From positions 8,466,933 to 8,530,932 of the forward strand of contig OZ020611.1 in the NCBI GenBank assembly GCA_963971575.1: a stretch of DNA of 64,000 bases, given 5' to 3'. Position numbers and translations under genes: made by a program. Each line of letters begins with the position of its first letter. The first letter of the stretch is position 1. Of this stretch, positions 54,714 through 64,000 are shown in pieces. The notes below the pieces were generated by a model. That model ran no database searches. It was not told the origin of the DNA and saw only the letters and a program-made list of their open reading frames with translations. This stretch comes from Liopterus haemorrhoidalis (lineage: Eukaryota > Arthropoda > Insecta > Coleoptera > Dytiscidae).

Positions 54714-55560
54714 TTAATTTATTTTTTGACCAGAAGAAAATGATGACTTGATCAGAAGAAAATAACGACAAAAATTATGGTTTAATATAGTCACGTGGGT
54801 GGTTTGGTTGAAAGACAACTCCTGGTTTTAACAATACAAATTTATTAATTATATATCCAATTTACAATGTAAAGGTATAAATTTGCCCATGGAGTTGGGA
54901 AAGTCTTCGGTCCACCCCGTGTTTGCCAGGATCGGCTCGGACCTATCATCGAGACGGGGGCTGTCCATCAGGGAATCGAGGAGTCTGAAGAAGCTTTCTC
55001 CCACTCACATGGTACTGCTTGCTTGGCTCACCAGCTGTACGAGTGTCTGGCGTCAGTGTCTCAGTCGTCACCATGTGGAAGATACGTGTAGAGGAGTTGG
55101 CTAAGCCTCCTCTGCCCCGATACTGTGCAACATCCATGCATTTGTACTACTGGTTGACCTAGTTCCAATATTCATTCGTCATGACAAATATTTCCTTATT
55201 ACGAAAATGCGGCGTATGCATTTCGTAATCAGGTAACATATATTGGACGCTGACAAATAATTTTTTAATCAAACAGCTGAGCGTTACAATGTCTAGACGT
55301 CGAAATCCTGATCTAGGATTACCTTTGTGACAAAATGCAAAAAATATTGTAATGGTCAGAAAAAATACTGACTTGATCAGAAAAATACTGAAAATATCAA
55401 AAAATATTTTGTTGGTATTAATGCTGCCTAAAATATTTTAGAAAATAAATATTTCTTTCTTTTTAAACACTAAAAGGTATGATCATGATACTTCTACCAG
55501 GGCTGCCCAACCAGTCGATGGCGAAAAAAAAAAAAAAACATTATCTTAACATATCGTTAT
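54714..55560. other. No recognisable gene; GC-richer 54890-55130
   Basis: 54890-55130 has overlapping short frames on both strands (73 and 63 codons) with no known motif. CAGGGCTGCCCAACC near 55499 resembles a hAT end but has no partner. Confidence 0.35.
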
Positions 55561-55561
55561 C

Positions 55562-55724
55562 CAGTGGTTCCCAAATTTTTCGGTTCCCGGCGCCCTCGAT
55601 GTATCAGATTTTTCCGCGGCGCCCCATATAAAAACATTGGTCTAACTAACGCAGTTGAAGGAATATTGTAAATTTTCGTGGCGCCCCTGTAGCCCAACTA
55701 CGGCGCACACTTTGGGAATCGCTG
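55562..55724. mobile_element. hAT-type MITE, small
   Basis: 163 bp, ends CAGTGGTTCCCAAA and complement of TTTGGGAATCGCTG; GGCGCCC-rich shoulders. Flanks TCGTTATC / TCCTAACC agree at five of eight positions, an eroded target duplication. Confidence 0.65.
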
Positions 55725-56012
55725 TCCTAACCAACCAAACTTAAAAACAAAGAACCATTTTCTAATCATTTTGCTTAAAATTCGTTGGCGATCAATGTGT
55801 TAACCATCGGACTAAAAGTGCAGCCTTGGAGAGCCTGTGAAGAATCTTCATAAATATTTTTTTAAATTTCGTTTTGCGTATTAGGATATTTTTACATGAA
55901 AAATTGCAATATGTAATGCATTTTTCCAAATTTTTTTTCCCAGGTGAAAGGTTTTTCCGTCTTTCAGTCTGTCTATTCGATAGAAAATGTGACCTAACAA
56001 CTGGATCTAAAG

Positions 56013-57155
56013 TAAGGATGGGAAAAAACATCGATGTATCGAAAACATCGATGTTTTTACCATCGATGGTCAGCTGGCGATAGTATCGATAAAACATCGA
56101 TGTCTACTACCGATGTCGATGTTTCAACTTTGAAATTCAGAAACTACCGCTAGAGGCGCTGGAATCTTAAAAATTTAATTTTTATTAAAATTAGTACACA
56201 AAATATAAGCGCCATCTATTGTGATATAACAATACTAATAGCGTTAGTTCTTATTCTTCTCAGCAGTTAGCAGAATACGAAAAAATAAGAAGAAACATCT
56301 AATTTTTGCAAACAATGCGATCGACCAAAGACACCAACAAACTTTTTCTTTTTGAGTCTTGTTGACACTTTCCCAGTTGTTATTCCTCCAATCCCTGGAT
56401 TTTTGTAAATTGTCATTAGCTATTTTTTTATATATTGAAGTTGGCTTTTCCTGAACAAAATGATTAAAAGCTTCAATTAATCGGTAAAAGTAACTAGAAT
56501 TGAAAATCTAGTTCCGCCTAAACCAAAGGAACAAACTTTATTTCAACTTAAAAAAGTATGAAAATAATTGTATATGACAGTGTTATTTTTATGTTAAATA
56601 ATATAAAATTAACATTAAGATTACTGTATTAATATTGTAATAAAATCCAATATTTCATTTTAGAAATGAAAAAATAGTAAGCTCTGTTCCTTTGGTTTAG
56701 GCGGAAATAGATTTTCAAATCTAGTTACTTTTACCGATTGATTGAAGCTTTTGATCATTTTGTTCTGGAAAAGTCAACTTCAATATATAAAGAAATATCT
56801 AATGACAAATTACAAAAATGAAAATTGTGGTTAGTTCCGTCTAATCGTTTATATTTATTATATTGGGTATAATAATGTTAATGTGAAATTAATTACTATT
56901 AAAAATGAATATTTCTATTTCAAAATCTAATAAATGCTTTTTGTGTACTATATGTTACTTTTTTCGTATTTTATCTTTACATTATTAAATAAAACCTATA
57001 CAATATAAATAAATAGCTTTTTATAATATTAATAAAACATCGATGTCTCCGATACATCGATGTTTTTCCTTCGATGTTTTTTCAACATCGATAGTAAGCG
57101 CCGATGTTAACATCGATGTTCAACATCGATGTTTTGCCTTCGATGTACAACCCTA
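56013..57155. mobile_element. Non-autonomous hAT-like element with ATCGAT arrays
   Basis: Exact 8-bp target duplication ATCTAAAG (56005-56012, 57156-57163). Ends TAAGGATGGGAAAAAACATC and complement-type TAGGGTTGTACATCG. Both termini are packed with ACATCGATGT palindromes and variants (about eight on each side). It has no transposase; a large inverted repeat occupies its middle. Confidence 0.85.
56399..56818. repeat. Inverted repeat nested in the hAT-like element
   Basis: Arms 56399-56538 and 56684-56818 are inverted copies (CCTAAACCAAAGGAACAAAC versus GTTCCTTTGGTTTAGGCGG), separated by about 145 bp. Related to 13065-13170. Confidence 0.75.
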
Positions 57156-57163
57156 ATCTAAAG

Positions 57164-57500
57164 CAATGTTTCTCAAAGAGCGCTCCATGTCCTACCAACG
57201 GGCCACCTGATTTTTCTTATGGATCGCGAGAGATTTTATTAACCTATATTCATCATCGTCAAACCTTATTCATCATTGGGTGATTTTGGGCTGCCTCTAA
57301 AAAGAGCATAGGCTGTCAATATAATGTTTCCATCTAACTCGTCTTTCTGCTATTGACTTCAAGTCAGTGATGTTATTCTAGAACCTCTTCGTCTGATTTT
57401 GAGAGCACCATGTTTTTATCTCTGAAAGAGTTGAGCGACGCTAGGTGTTCTTGGGTCTTCCCTCTTTTTCTTCTGCCCTGTAGGTTGATTCGAGTCCATA
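57164..57500. other. No recognisable gene; possible hAT end
   Basis: CAATGTTTCTCAAAGAGCGC at 57165 looks like one eroded hAT terminus. Nothing else. Confidence 0.3.
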
Positions 57501-57506
57501 GTGATA

Positions 57507-57541
57507 TTCATATTCATATTCATATTCATATTCATATTCAT
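57507..57541 (-). repeat. (ATTCAT)n tail of LINE
   Basis: Six hexamer units at the 3' end of the minus-strand LINE; the tail repeat type differs from the ATT and TTTA tails of the other LINEs here. Confidence 0.85.
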
Positions 57542-57721
57542 TTATTGAACATATTACAAAAAAATTTGTTTACAGTCAGTCACTTACAACAAATTGGAAT
57601 ACATAATTTAACACAAATATAATATAGAGAATCATAATACAGAATACAGAATAATTGAGAGCATAATTAAAAATAAAGAAAATAATATAGCCAATGATAA
57701 AGATATTGATATTAAATTGGC

Positions 57722-58745
57722 TCAGGCCTCGGTAATTCCACGGATGAGCGGTGGAAACTCATCAATGGAGTACAGTGGATTATGTGTTAATAGATTTTTA
57801 ATATATAATTTGTATTTGGTAGTGGATAGTGACGTGATACTTGCTGGTAACAAGTTGTAAAATTGTATTCCATAGTAGTTCACGCCACATCTGGCTTTAT
57901 CAATCCTGTGATAGATTGGAATGATCTTATTTCTATTTCTTGTCTGATAGTGATGCCTTTGCTCAAAAGTTGCGAACTTCTCTTTATTGATATGAATATA
58001 TACTAGACATGCAAATATATAACTACAGGGTAACGTCATTATTTTCAATTTTTTGAAGGACTCTCTACAGTCGGCTCTGTAAAAAACATGGTTTATAATT
58101 CTGACTGCCCGTCTCTGTAGTGCAAAGAGTCTTTCGCCTGCAGTTGAATGTCCCCATGCCAGCAAACCATATGAGATGTGACTATGAAACAGGGAGTGGT
58201 AAGCTGTCATTACTATATCCTCAGAGACACAGTTCACAAGGTTCCTAAGTAGAAAAACTGTTTTACACAACTTTTGAGCAGTGCAATTGACATGCTGCTC
58301 CCAATTGAGTTTAGGGTCAATGTGTATACCTAGAAATTTCACTGCGGCAGGATTTTCGAAGTTAAAAGTTTTTAGTGAAATTACAAGGTTTTCAGTTTTC
58401 GTGTTGTTAAGCGTAAGCTTGTTTGCTGAAAACCAAGTCTTGGCCAGCTTAAGCTGGCCATTGCCATTATCAATCAAGTCAGCAAATGTAGAGGAACTTG
58501 TAGTTATGGTAGTGTCGTCAGCATATAGGACACAATTTTCTTGGATATGGTTCGGAAAATCATTGATAAATATAATGAATAGGAGTGGCTCAAGAATTGA
58601 CCCCTGAGGCACACCGCATTCAATATTTCTTGATTTTGAATTAACATTATTCACATATACATATTGTTGCCTATCTGATAAGTAAGACTTTATTAGATTG
58701 TAGCTTGGTACACTAAAACCGTATTTTGATATTTTTTCCAAGCTA
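57722..58745 (-). CDS. Jockey/CR1-like LINE reverse transcriptase, 5'-truncated, open frame
   Basis: A 339-codon uninterrupted frame, the best-preserved LINE here. Order: KISKYGFSVPSYNLIKSYL, RQQYVYVNNVNSKSRNIECG, VPQGSILEPLLFIIFIND (Glu for the usual Gly before PLLF), CVLYADDTTI (catalytic YADD), a KT..l block, VKFLGIHIDPKLNWEQHV, a RAVRIINHVF-type segment, HHYQTRNRNK and FYNLLPASITSLSTTKYKLY, ending about 180 bp before the ATTCAT tail. The N-terminal RT part, endonuclease and ORF1 are missing, so it is a dead-on-arrival insertion that is still young. Confidence 0.85.
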
Positions 58746-59340
58746 TTCCTTGCTAGGAGTTCTTCGAAGTGTGTGCCCTAACCAATCATACTTTCTTCTT
58801 TTTTTTATGAACCTATATTACCTATTTATAAAAAGTGAGATATGAGAAATAGTAGACCATTGAATTTTATATTTGATGAAAAATGGAGCCAATGGCAGAA
58901 AAGGTACACAGTAGTTTAGTTCATCCGAATTTTTAAGCTTAATTACTGTCGCTCAGGTTCTTCTGTACCGACATATTTACTATCATAAGCAAACCTGACT
59001 AAGTTTTTAGGTTTACAGTAGTTTTTTGGGCTGTAACGTCAAGATTACGACAAGGGTTAGTTCATAAGACTTTTGAAGTTCAATTCGAGTCGCTCTGGTT
59101 CTTCTGTACTGGCTTTTTTACTATTGTAACCTAACCAGACACAGTTTTCAGGTTCACAGAAGTTTTACGGGCTGTAACGTCAAGGTACAAGATTAAGCTG
59201 CTCGGATTCTTCTGTACTAACTTCTTCCTGTAATAACCTAACCTGACAATTTTGTTGGCGTGTGATCTATTACACTTAAGAAGAATAATATTCTGCTGTA
59301 GGATTTGCCATAGCGCCAAGATGAGCCGGCAAGATTTCCA
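58746..59340. repeat. Three imperfect tandem units around GGTTCTTCTGTAC
   Basis: Units start at 58957, 59097 and 59204 (spacing 140 and 107 bp) and each also includes GGGCTGTAACGTCAAG or CCTAACC(T/A)GAC-like text. No coding frame. 58746-58950 holds nothing recognisable. Confidence 0.65.
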
Positions 59341-59346
59341 ATTATA

Positions 59347-60656
59347 CAAGGTGTCTCAAAAGAAATTTAATATTTATTTAGCTTACTGCGTGAACGCAAC
59401 GTATCCGAGGGGCGCGGGGGTTATGTCAATCGGTAGCCTGGCTCTTGGGAATGGAGTCACTATGGAGCGTTTCTCGGGAGCAGACCGCGCGTTATGCGTG
59501 CGAGAGTTTTACAAAAACGGTGATTCGGCGAATGCAGCGCGTAGAAAATTCTGCAGTATTCGAGGTTTTCGCCACTTAAATGATGCGCCAAGCATTCCTC
59601 TCATTCGACATTGGGTTAAAAAGTTTTAAGAGACTGGTACAACGCTGGATAAATCAAAATCCGGGCGACCTACGTCATCAAGAACGGTAGAAAACGTGGA
59701 GAATGTTAATCAGTCTGTTCGTGACGACCCGAACCTTTCAATTCGGAAGCGCGCAAGTGCTTTAAATGTGCATAGATCATCATTACATCGCATTATGCAC
59801 AAAGACCTAAAGCTGCACCCCTACAAAATTCAATTGTTGCAAGAATTAAAGCCCCAAGATGCCAGTCTGAGGCTTAATTTCGTAAATCAGGTGATTGAGC
59901 GATTTTCAACGTTTACCAACATTTTGTTTTCGGATGAAGCTCATTTTCATCTTAATGGCCACGTAAATAAGCAGAACTGCCGCTACTGGAGTGCAACGAA
60001 TCCGAAACGCAAACATCAGAAACCCCTACATTCGCCTAAAGTGATCGTATGGGCTGCGATGTCGGCGCGAGGAATTATCGGCCCTTACTTTTTTGAAGAC
60101 GAAAGGGGGCGTGCAGTTACAGTGAATTCAGAGCGTTATGTGGAGATGTTAGACAACTTTTTGGTACCTGAACTGCAAAACTTTCCTGGCTATAACCAAA
60201 GATCATGGTTCCAACAGGACGGAGCAACTTCACACACGTCCAATATGTCTCTGCCACGTGTTCGTGAAATTTTCTCAGGCAAATTGATCTCCCGGAGAGG
60301 TGACATAAATTGGCCTCCTCGCAGTCCAGATTTAACCCATATGGACTTTTTCCTATGGGGTTATCTTAAATCTAAAGTTTACGCCATTAAACCGACTTCA
60401 CTGGCGCATTTGAAAGAAAATATCCGTCACGAAATGGCAGCCATCTCTGAGTCCACCTGCCGAGACGTCATAAGTAATTTTACTGTTCGATTAAATGAGT
60501 GCCGAGAACGCGAGGGTCTACATTTAGACGATATTATTTTTAAGAAATAAATCCCCAAAAAGTGTATTTTAATAATTAATAAACATTTTTTCTATATACG
60601 GATTACTTTTTTTTTAATCGATCCACTAAATATAAAATTTCTTTTGAGACACCTTG
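59347..60656 (+). mobile_element. Mariner copy M3, full length and best preserved
   Basis: 1310 bp between TA dinucleotides; 30-bp terminal repeats CAAGGTGTCTCAAAAGAAAT… on both ends. Differs from a functional element, as far as visible, mainly by one nonsense codon in the transposase. Confidence 0.9.
59462..60550 (+). pseudogene. Mariner-type transposase (M3), single nonsense mutation
   Basis: Start MERFSGADRALCVREFYKNG (59462; an in-frame ATG also at 59424). Helix-turn-helix, then GAA to TAA at 59627-59629 where M2 has Glu in KKFEETG. After the stop the frame stays open to 60550: RKRASALNVHRSSLHRIMHK, FSDEAHFHLNGHVNKQNC (first Asp), IVWAAMSARGIIGPYF, WFQQDGATSHTS (second Asp), NWPPRSPDLTHMDFFLWGYL (third Asp), ending DDIIFKK. 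36 residues separate the second and third Asp by my count, compared with 34 in classical mariners. The dead gene needs a related source of transposase to move. Confidence 0.9.
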
Positions 60657-60658
60657 TA

Positions 60659-62500
60659 TTATTTTTATGTATTTACTTTTTGACTCTTGTAATTAAATGT
60701 CCTATCGAGAGTCATGTTAATAAAATCTTATCAATTTCAACACAAGTTTTGTGTCACTTATTGGAGCAACAGTTTAGCATACAGGAAAACATCTTAGGCA
60801 AGAAAAACATTGGTCACAGAACTTCAGAGTGGTTCTGATGCACAATTTATAGATTTATAAATCTATTTTGAGGTGTTGTACCAAAAGACAGAATAGCGAC
60901 GATAAATGCTGACTTTCGTCATAAAATTAAGTCATGTTTTCGTTTTGTGTGTACGAAGGTATACTGTTGTCTATTATTGTATTTTCTGATTAGTATTATT
61001 TCTTTTAATGTATCAACTATGTTGATATTAATTAAATTTAGTAAATTAAGCGGGGCTAATGCTCAATTGTAATTGGTGCGGTTCAATGTTCGATGTATGA
61101 TTTAATAGTTAATAATTGATAGTATCAACTGTTTGCTAATATTTCATAATGGACCTAATTAACAATGTCATATTCACATTATTATTAATGGTTTACGCAA
61201 ACTTAATACGTTAACATATAACCACTTCACACATTAGCCACTTCTCTGCTTCATAATAATGTTCATTAAAATTTGAAAATTATGAAAACGACACATCACT
61301 TTGATTCGATAATTGAAAGCGGTATTATATTTTGTCAAAATTTTGATTTAATGTCGAAATAGTATAGTCCAAAACCTTGGTGGACTACTGTATGAACCAG
61401 TACATTGTCGCACATGATTATCAGGCATGAGAATAATATTTCAGACAAGAAACACTTTTGGGCTTTTGTCCTAAAACTATTTGTAGTGGTTTTTAGTACG
61501 GGATTTTATATCGCGCGGTTGGTATCAAGTATGTAGTGAACCTGTGATATAATCTGTCTATACATATAAAAGCCACATTCCTGACTAACTCATCAACGCC
61601 CAGCCCAAACCACTAGACATAGATCCATGAAATTCGGGGAGTATATTCCCTCCATGGCGTAAGCAATCACTGCGAAGAAATTTTTCGAAATCCGACCCTG
61701 AGGAGAGAAATGTGATTTCACGGATTCCTTATTATCTCTTCGGACCAATGAGATGACTTGGTTTTTGCTTACAGATGTTACCCATTCAAATGTTTGGAAA
61801 CATAACTCAGGATTTTACCCCAATTACCCTAGTAAAAGAATCTAGATTTTGGGTGAAGGATAGACTTGAAAGAGGACTGCTTCTCATATGGGCAGTTCTA
61901 CGTGGCCTGCTCCAAAGTGAGCATCCTGTAGCCTGAGGCTTCTATCATCTGATTTATAAAGAACTATTGCTTTTAATAATTATAGAGTGATGCCAGACCG
62001 TTAATATACCGTAATGTATGCAAATTTGATTGTTTATTATATTTTATTAATAAATGTCACGCTGTCAAATATTATAATAAATGCTTTATTCTAAATTCCA
62101 TAAATATCTAACTCAAAATGTATAATTTGAGGATTTTTAATAATGTTAAATTACCACAAATTGTTATTCCAATTTTCTGTGGAAAAATAAACAATTTCAA
62201 TTAATAATTAACCAGCAGGAATTTATTAGCATATTTTTGGAGGTTTAAATAATTTAAAGGCACAAAATACAAATTGTTATATATTGTCCGCATAAAATAC
62301 GGTAAAAAATCACTGACGCTGCTACAAGATATTGAGGTGCGGTGGGTAAGGAAACAGGCACAGACCAGTGTCGTTTCAACAACATGAAATAGAATCTTTG
62401 CAAATATAAAACTAATTTCTATATAAGGCATTGAAAATATGATCAAAATGTTCTTGTTAATAAAAGGGAGGAATGAAAAGTAGTGCAAATGTAAATGAAA
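60659..62500. other. No recognisable gene
   Basis: AT-rich. 61585-61690 (CTGACTAACTCATCAACGCC … CCATGAAATTCGGGGAGTAT) resembles a motif of common insect repeats that I cannot classify. The 105-codon minus frame at 62201-62518 is unsupported. Confidence 0.35.
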
Positions 62501-62526
62501 GATTTTTTTTAAATTCAATTTAATTT

Positions 62527-62815
62527 TTAATTCTCTACATAATCACCTCTTCATTCTTTACACTTATTCTAGCGATGCTGGAGTATCTGTATGCCCTCCT
62601 TAAAGTAATTTTTCTCGATTTTCTCAAAATAATCATTTACGGGGATCATGCCATCCTCATCCGACAAAAATAAATTTCCAGCTAGATATTTTTTTTAGAT
62701 TTAGATAGAGATAAATGGAATGGTGGAACACTTCAAACTTTAATTTTTCAATTTTTCAAGTTTTAATACCCTTGGAATGAGCAGTTGCATTGTTATGGTG
62801 GTAGAAGATTTTCTT
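62527..62815 (-). pseudogene. Mariner (SETMAR-type) C-terminal fragment
   Basis: Minus strand: HHNNATAHSKGIKT (the second catalytic Asp of HHDNA changed to Asn), KLKFEVFHHSIY, then in another frame YFEKIEKNYFKEGIQIL and RGDYVEN, the end of a mariner transposase. Stops and shifts throughout; third Asp not identifiable. Confidence 0.65.
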
Positions 62816-62837
62816 TTTTAACAAACCAGGATGTTTT

Positions 62838-63757
62838 TCAATCAATCAATCAATTGGCTTTTACAACTCTTAGAGGGTTTTTGCCGCCTCCACAAACTTC
62901 TTCCATCTTTTCAGGTCTTGTGCACATTGTTCACCCATCTCATTCGAGGTTCTCTTGGTCTGTTTGTACCTGGAATGCTATCGAATACTCTTCTCACTGG
63001 CATGTTGTTGGGCATTCTGATGACGTGTCCGATCCAACGAATTCAGGAACTTCTTATGAAGCTAATCACATCCGGTTCATTATAAAGGTGTTTATCGCGC
63101 AGTTGTTTATACGCGCAGCTCATCATTTCTTTGGATTCTCCATATTCCATCCTCTTGGACAGGATAAAAAAAAATTCCGTGGATTTTTGCGTTCAAAGAT
63201 TTTCAGCCGGCGTTCTTGTGCTTGTGTAAGTGACCAAGATTCACTTCCATATGTGAGTATGGGTGGAATAAGGGTCTTGTATAATCTTATTTTTGGGTGC
63301 CGGGATAGCAAGCGTGATCTGAGCAGACTGTTAAGGACATAGTAGGCTTTGTTCGCAGAAAGGATTCTTAAAGTTATTTTTTCCGTGATGTTGCTGTTGC
63401 TGTTCATGGTGCTTCCGAGGTATTTAAAGCATGTTACGGATTCTATTAGCAGTTCTGCGATTGCTGGTGGGCATCCGTTTTGAGGTGTGCTCGATGCCCT
63501 GAGGTACTTAGTGAGTTATACGATTCGACAACATTTCTTTCGGATGTGCTTATTAAGAGGAGATCATCTGCATAGCCCAGCACTTGGCTTCGGTTTCTGG
63601 ATAGGTAGTGGTCGTTTTGGATGGGATTTTTCCTCATGATGGTGTCTAGCACCATGTTGTAGAGCGTGGGTGAAAGTTCGTCTCCTTGTCTTAGGCCAAT
63701 ATTACTGGAAATGGCTTCAGTCTTGCAGGTTACTACAAGTTCTAACAATTCTAACAT
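62838..63757 (-). pseudogene. LINE RT and C-terminal region with (GATT)n tail
   Basis: Minus strand: SSNIGLRQGDELSPTLYNMV and LGYADDLLLISTSERNVVES (catalytic YADD) in the frame 63757-63446; then NKAYYVLNSLLRSRLLSRHP, LYKTLIPPILTYGSESWSLT and RLKIFERK (63407-63123); then IRWIGHVIRMPN and RPREPRMRWV in further frames. 3' tail GATTGATTGATT at 62838-62852. 5'-truncated near 63757. Third LINE family of the window with a post-RT GHVIRM/GRPR tail. Confidence 0.8.
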
Positions 63758-63759
63758 TA

Positions 63760-64000
63760 ATTTATCGTTTTCCTATAAATACTTAAAAATTCAATATCTC
63801 TTTTATTATAAAACTGTTACTAAGGTTTCTCGCCTTCTTTTGACCTGTAGTATCAGCCAATAAAAATAAATAAGAAGATCGTTAACACCCCTGTATATAT
63901 CATATTTTAGCACCAGAAGTCAATTATCTATTGACGAAACGTTGTGTTTCTCGAAACTATACATATTGTCCAAAACAGCTGAATGAATTTTATTTACTCG
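63760..64000. other. Unannotated right edge
   Basis: AT-rich; TTGACGAAACGTTGTGTTTC near 63932 is a partial palindrome-like motif. No gene. Confidence 0.35.

Noticed and set aside
54255..54771. Minus and plus frames with repeated WHFALGQC or NASTGP
   Set aside because: They follow from the CCAGCACTGG tandem repeat; composition and periodicity are those of the DNA repeat.
62785..63342. 185-codon plus frame
   Set aside because: Antisense of the minus-strand LINE, which has YADD and GHVIRM motifs.

Overview
This is a strongly AT-rich stretch of a large, repeat-laden animal genome, almost certainly an insect. Evidence: several Tc1/mariner, PIF/Harbinger, hAT, Jockey/CR1-like LINE, Penelope and copia elements of insect type; microsatellite-tailed LINEs; and (GTCY)n-bearing Helentron-like interspersed repeats (HINEs) like Drosophila mini-me/DINE-1. 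No bacterial-style gene, operon or CRISPR array is present, and no host gene can be named with confidence. The only unexplained protein-coding segment is a 113-codon minus-strand frame at 33361-33702, which has a decayed relative about 980 bp upstream.

Layout. 1-9.7 kb: HINE remnants; a LINE split by an IS630/Tc1-type transposon with long terminal inverted repeats (1801-3698); then a three-level nest (LINE, holding a Harbinger at 5510-7708, holding a HINE at 6491-7480). 10.9-15 kb: a Penelope-like element with GIY-YIG endonuclease, an inverted second copy and a hammerhead-like motif; another HINE. 15.5-26 kb: palindromic mariner ends, a hAT MITE with target duplications, a deleted mariner, a head-to-head pair of LINE reverse-transcriptase fragments, a LINE zinc-knuckle tail, another HINE, and a Harbinger nested in a mariner. 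26-36 kb: mariner and LINE fragments, a HINE hit by LINE pieces, and a tandem unit carrying the unknown coding segment. 36-41 kb: bZIP-like palindromic repeats and LTR-like direct repeats. 41-47 kb: a LINE interrupted by a mariner; two inverted copia remnants, one reduced to LTR-PBS-gag-LTR; two MITEs with exact 8-bp target duplications. 47-53 kb: three HINEs and a second copy of the head-to-head LINE chimera. 53-64 kb: a TIR element rich in GCTGG repeats, two hAT-type elements, a LINE with a long open frame, the best-preserved mariner, and further mariner and LINE fragments.

The most interesting signal is the HINE family. Six copies carry a tRNA-like module (A-box and B-box sequences, followed by T-runs that could stop RNA polymerase III) at the same internal position, between conserved flanks. 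The module is not the same in all copies: I distinguish at least five types, one of them tRNA-Glu-like. The 3' regions also exist as alternative blocks. This suggests a modular Helentron-type element that exchanges or re-acquires Pol III cassettes. Boundaries and family assignments were made by eye; none was checked by alignment or database search.
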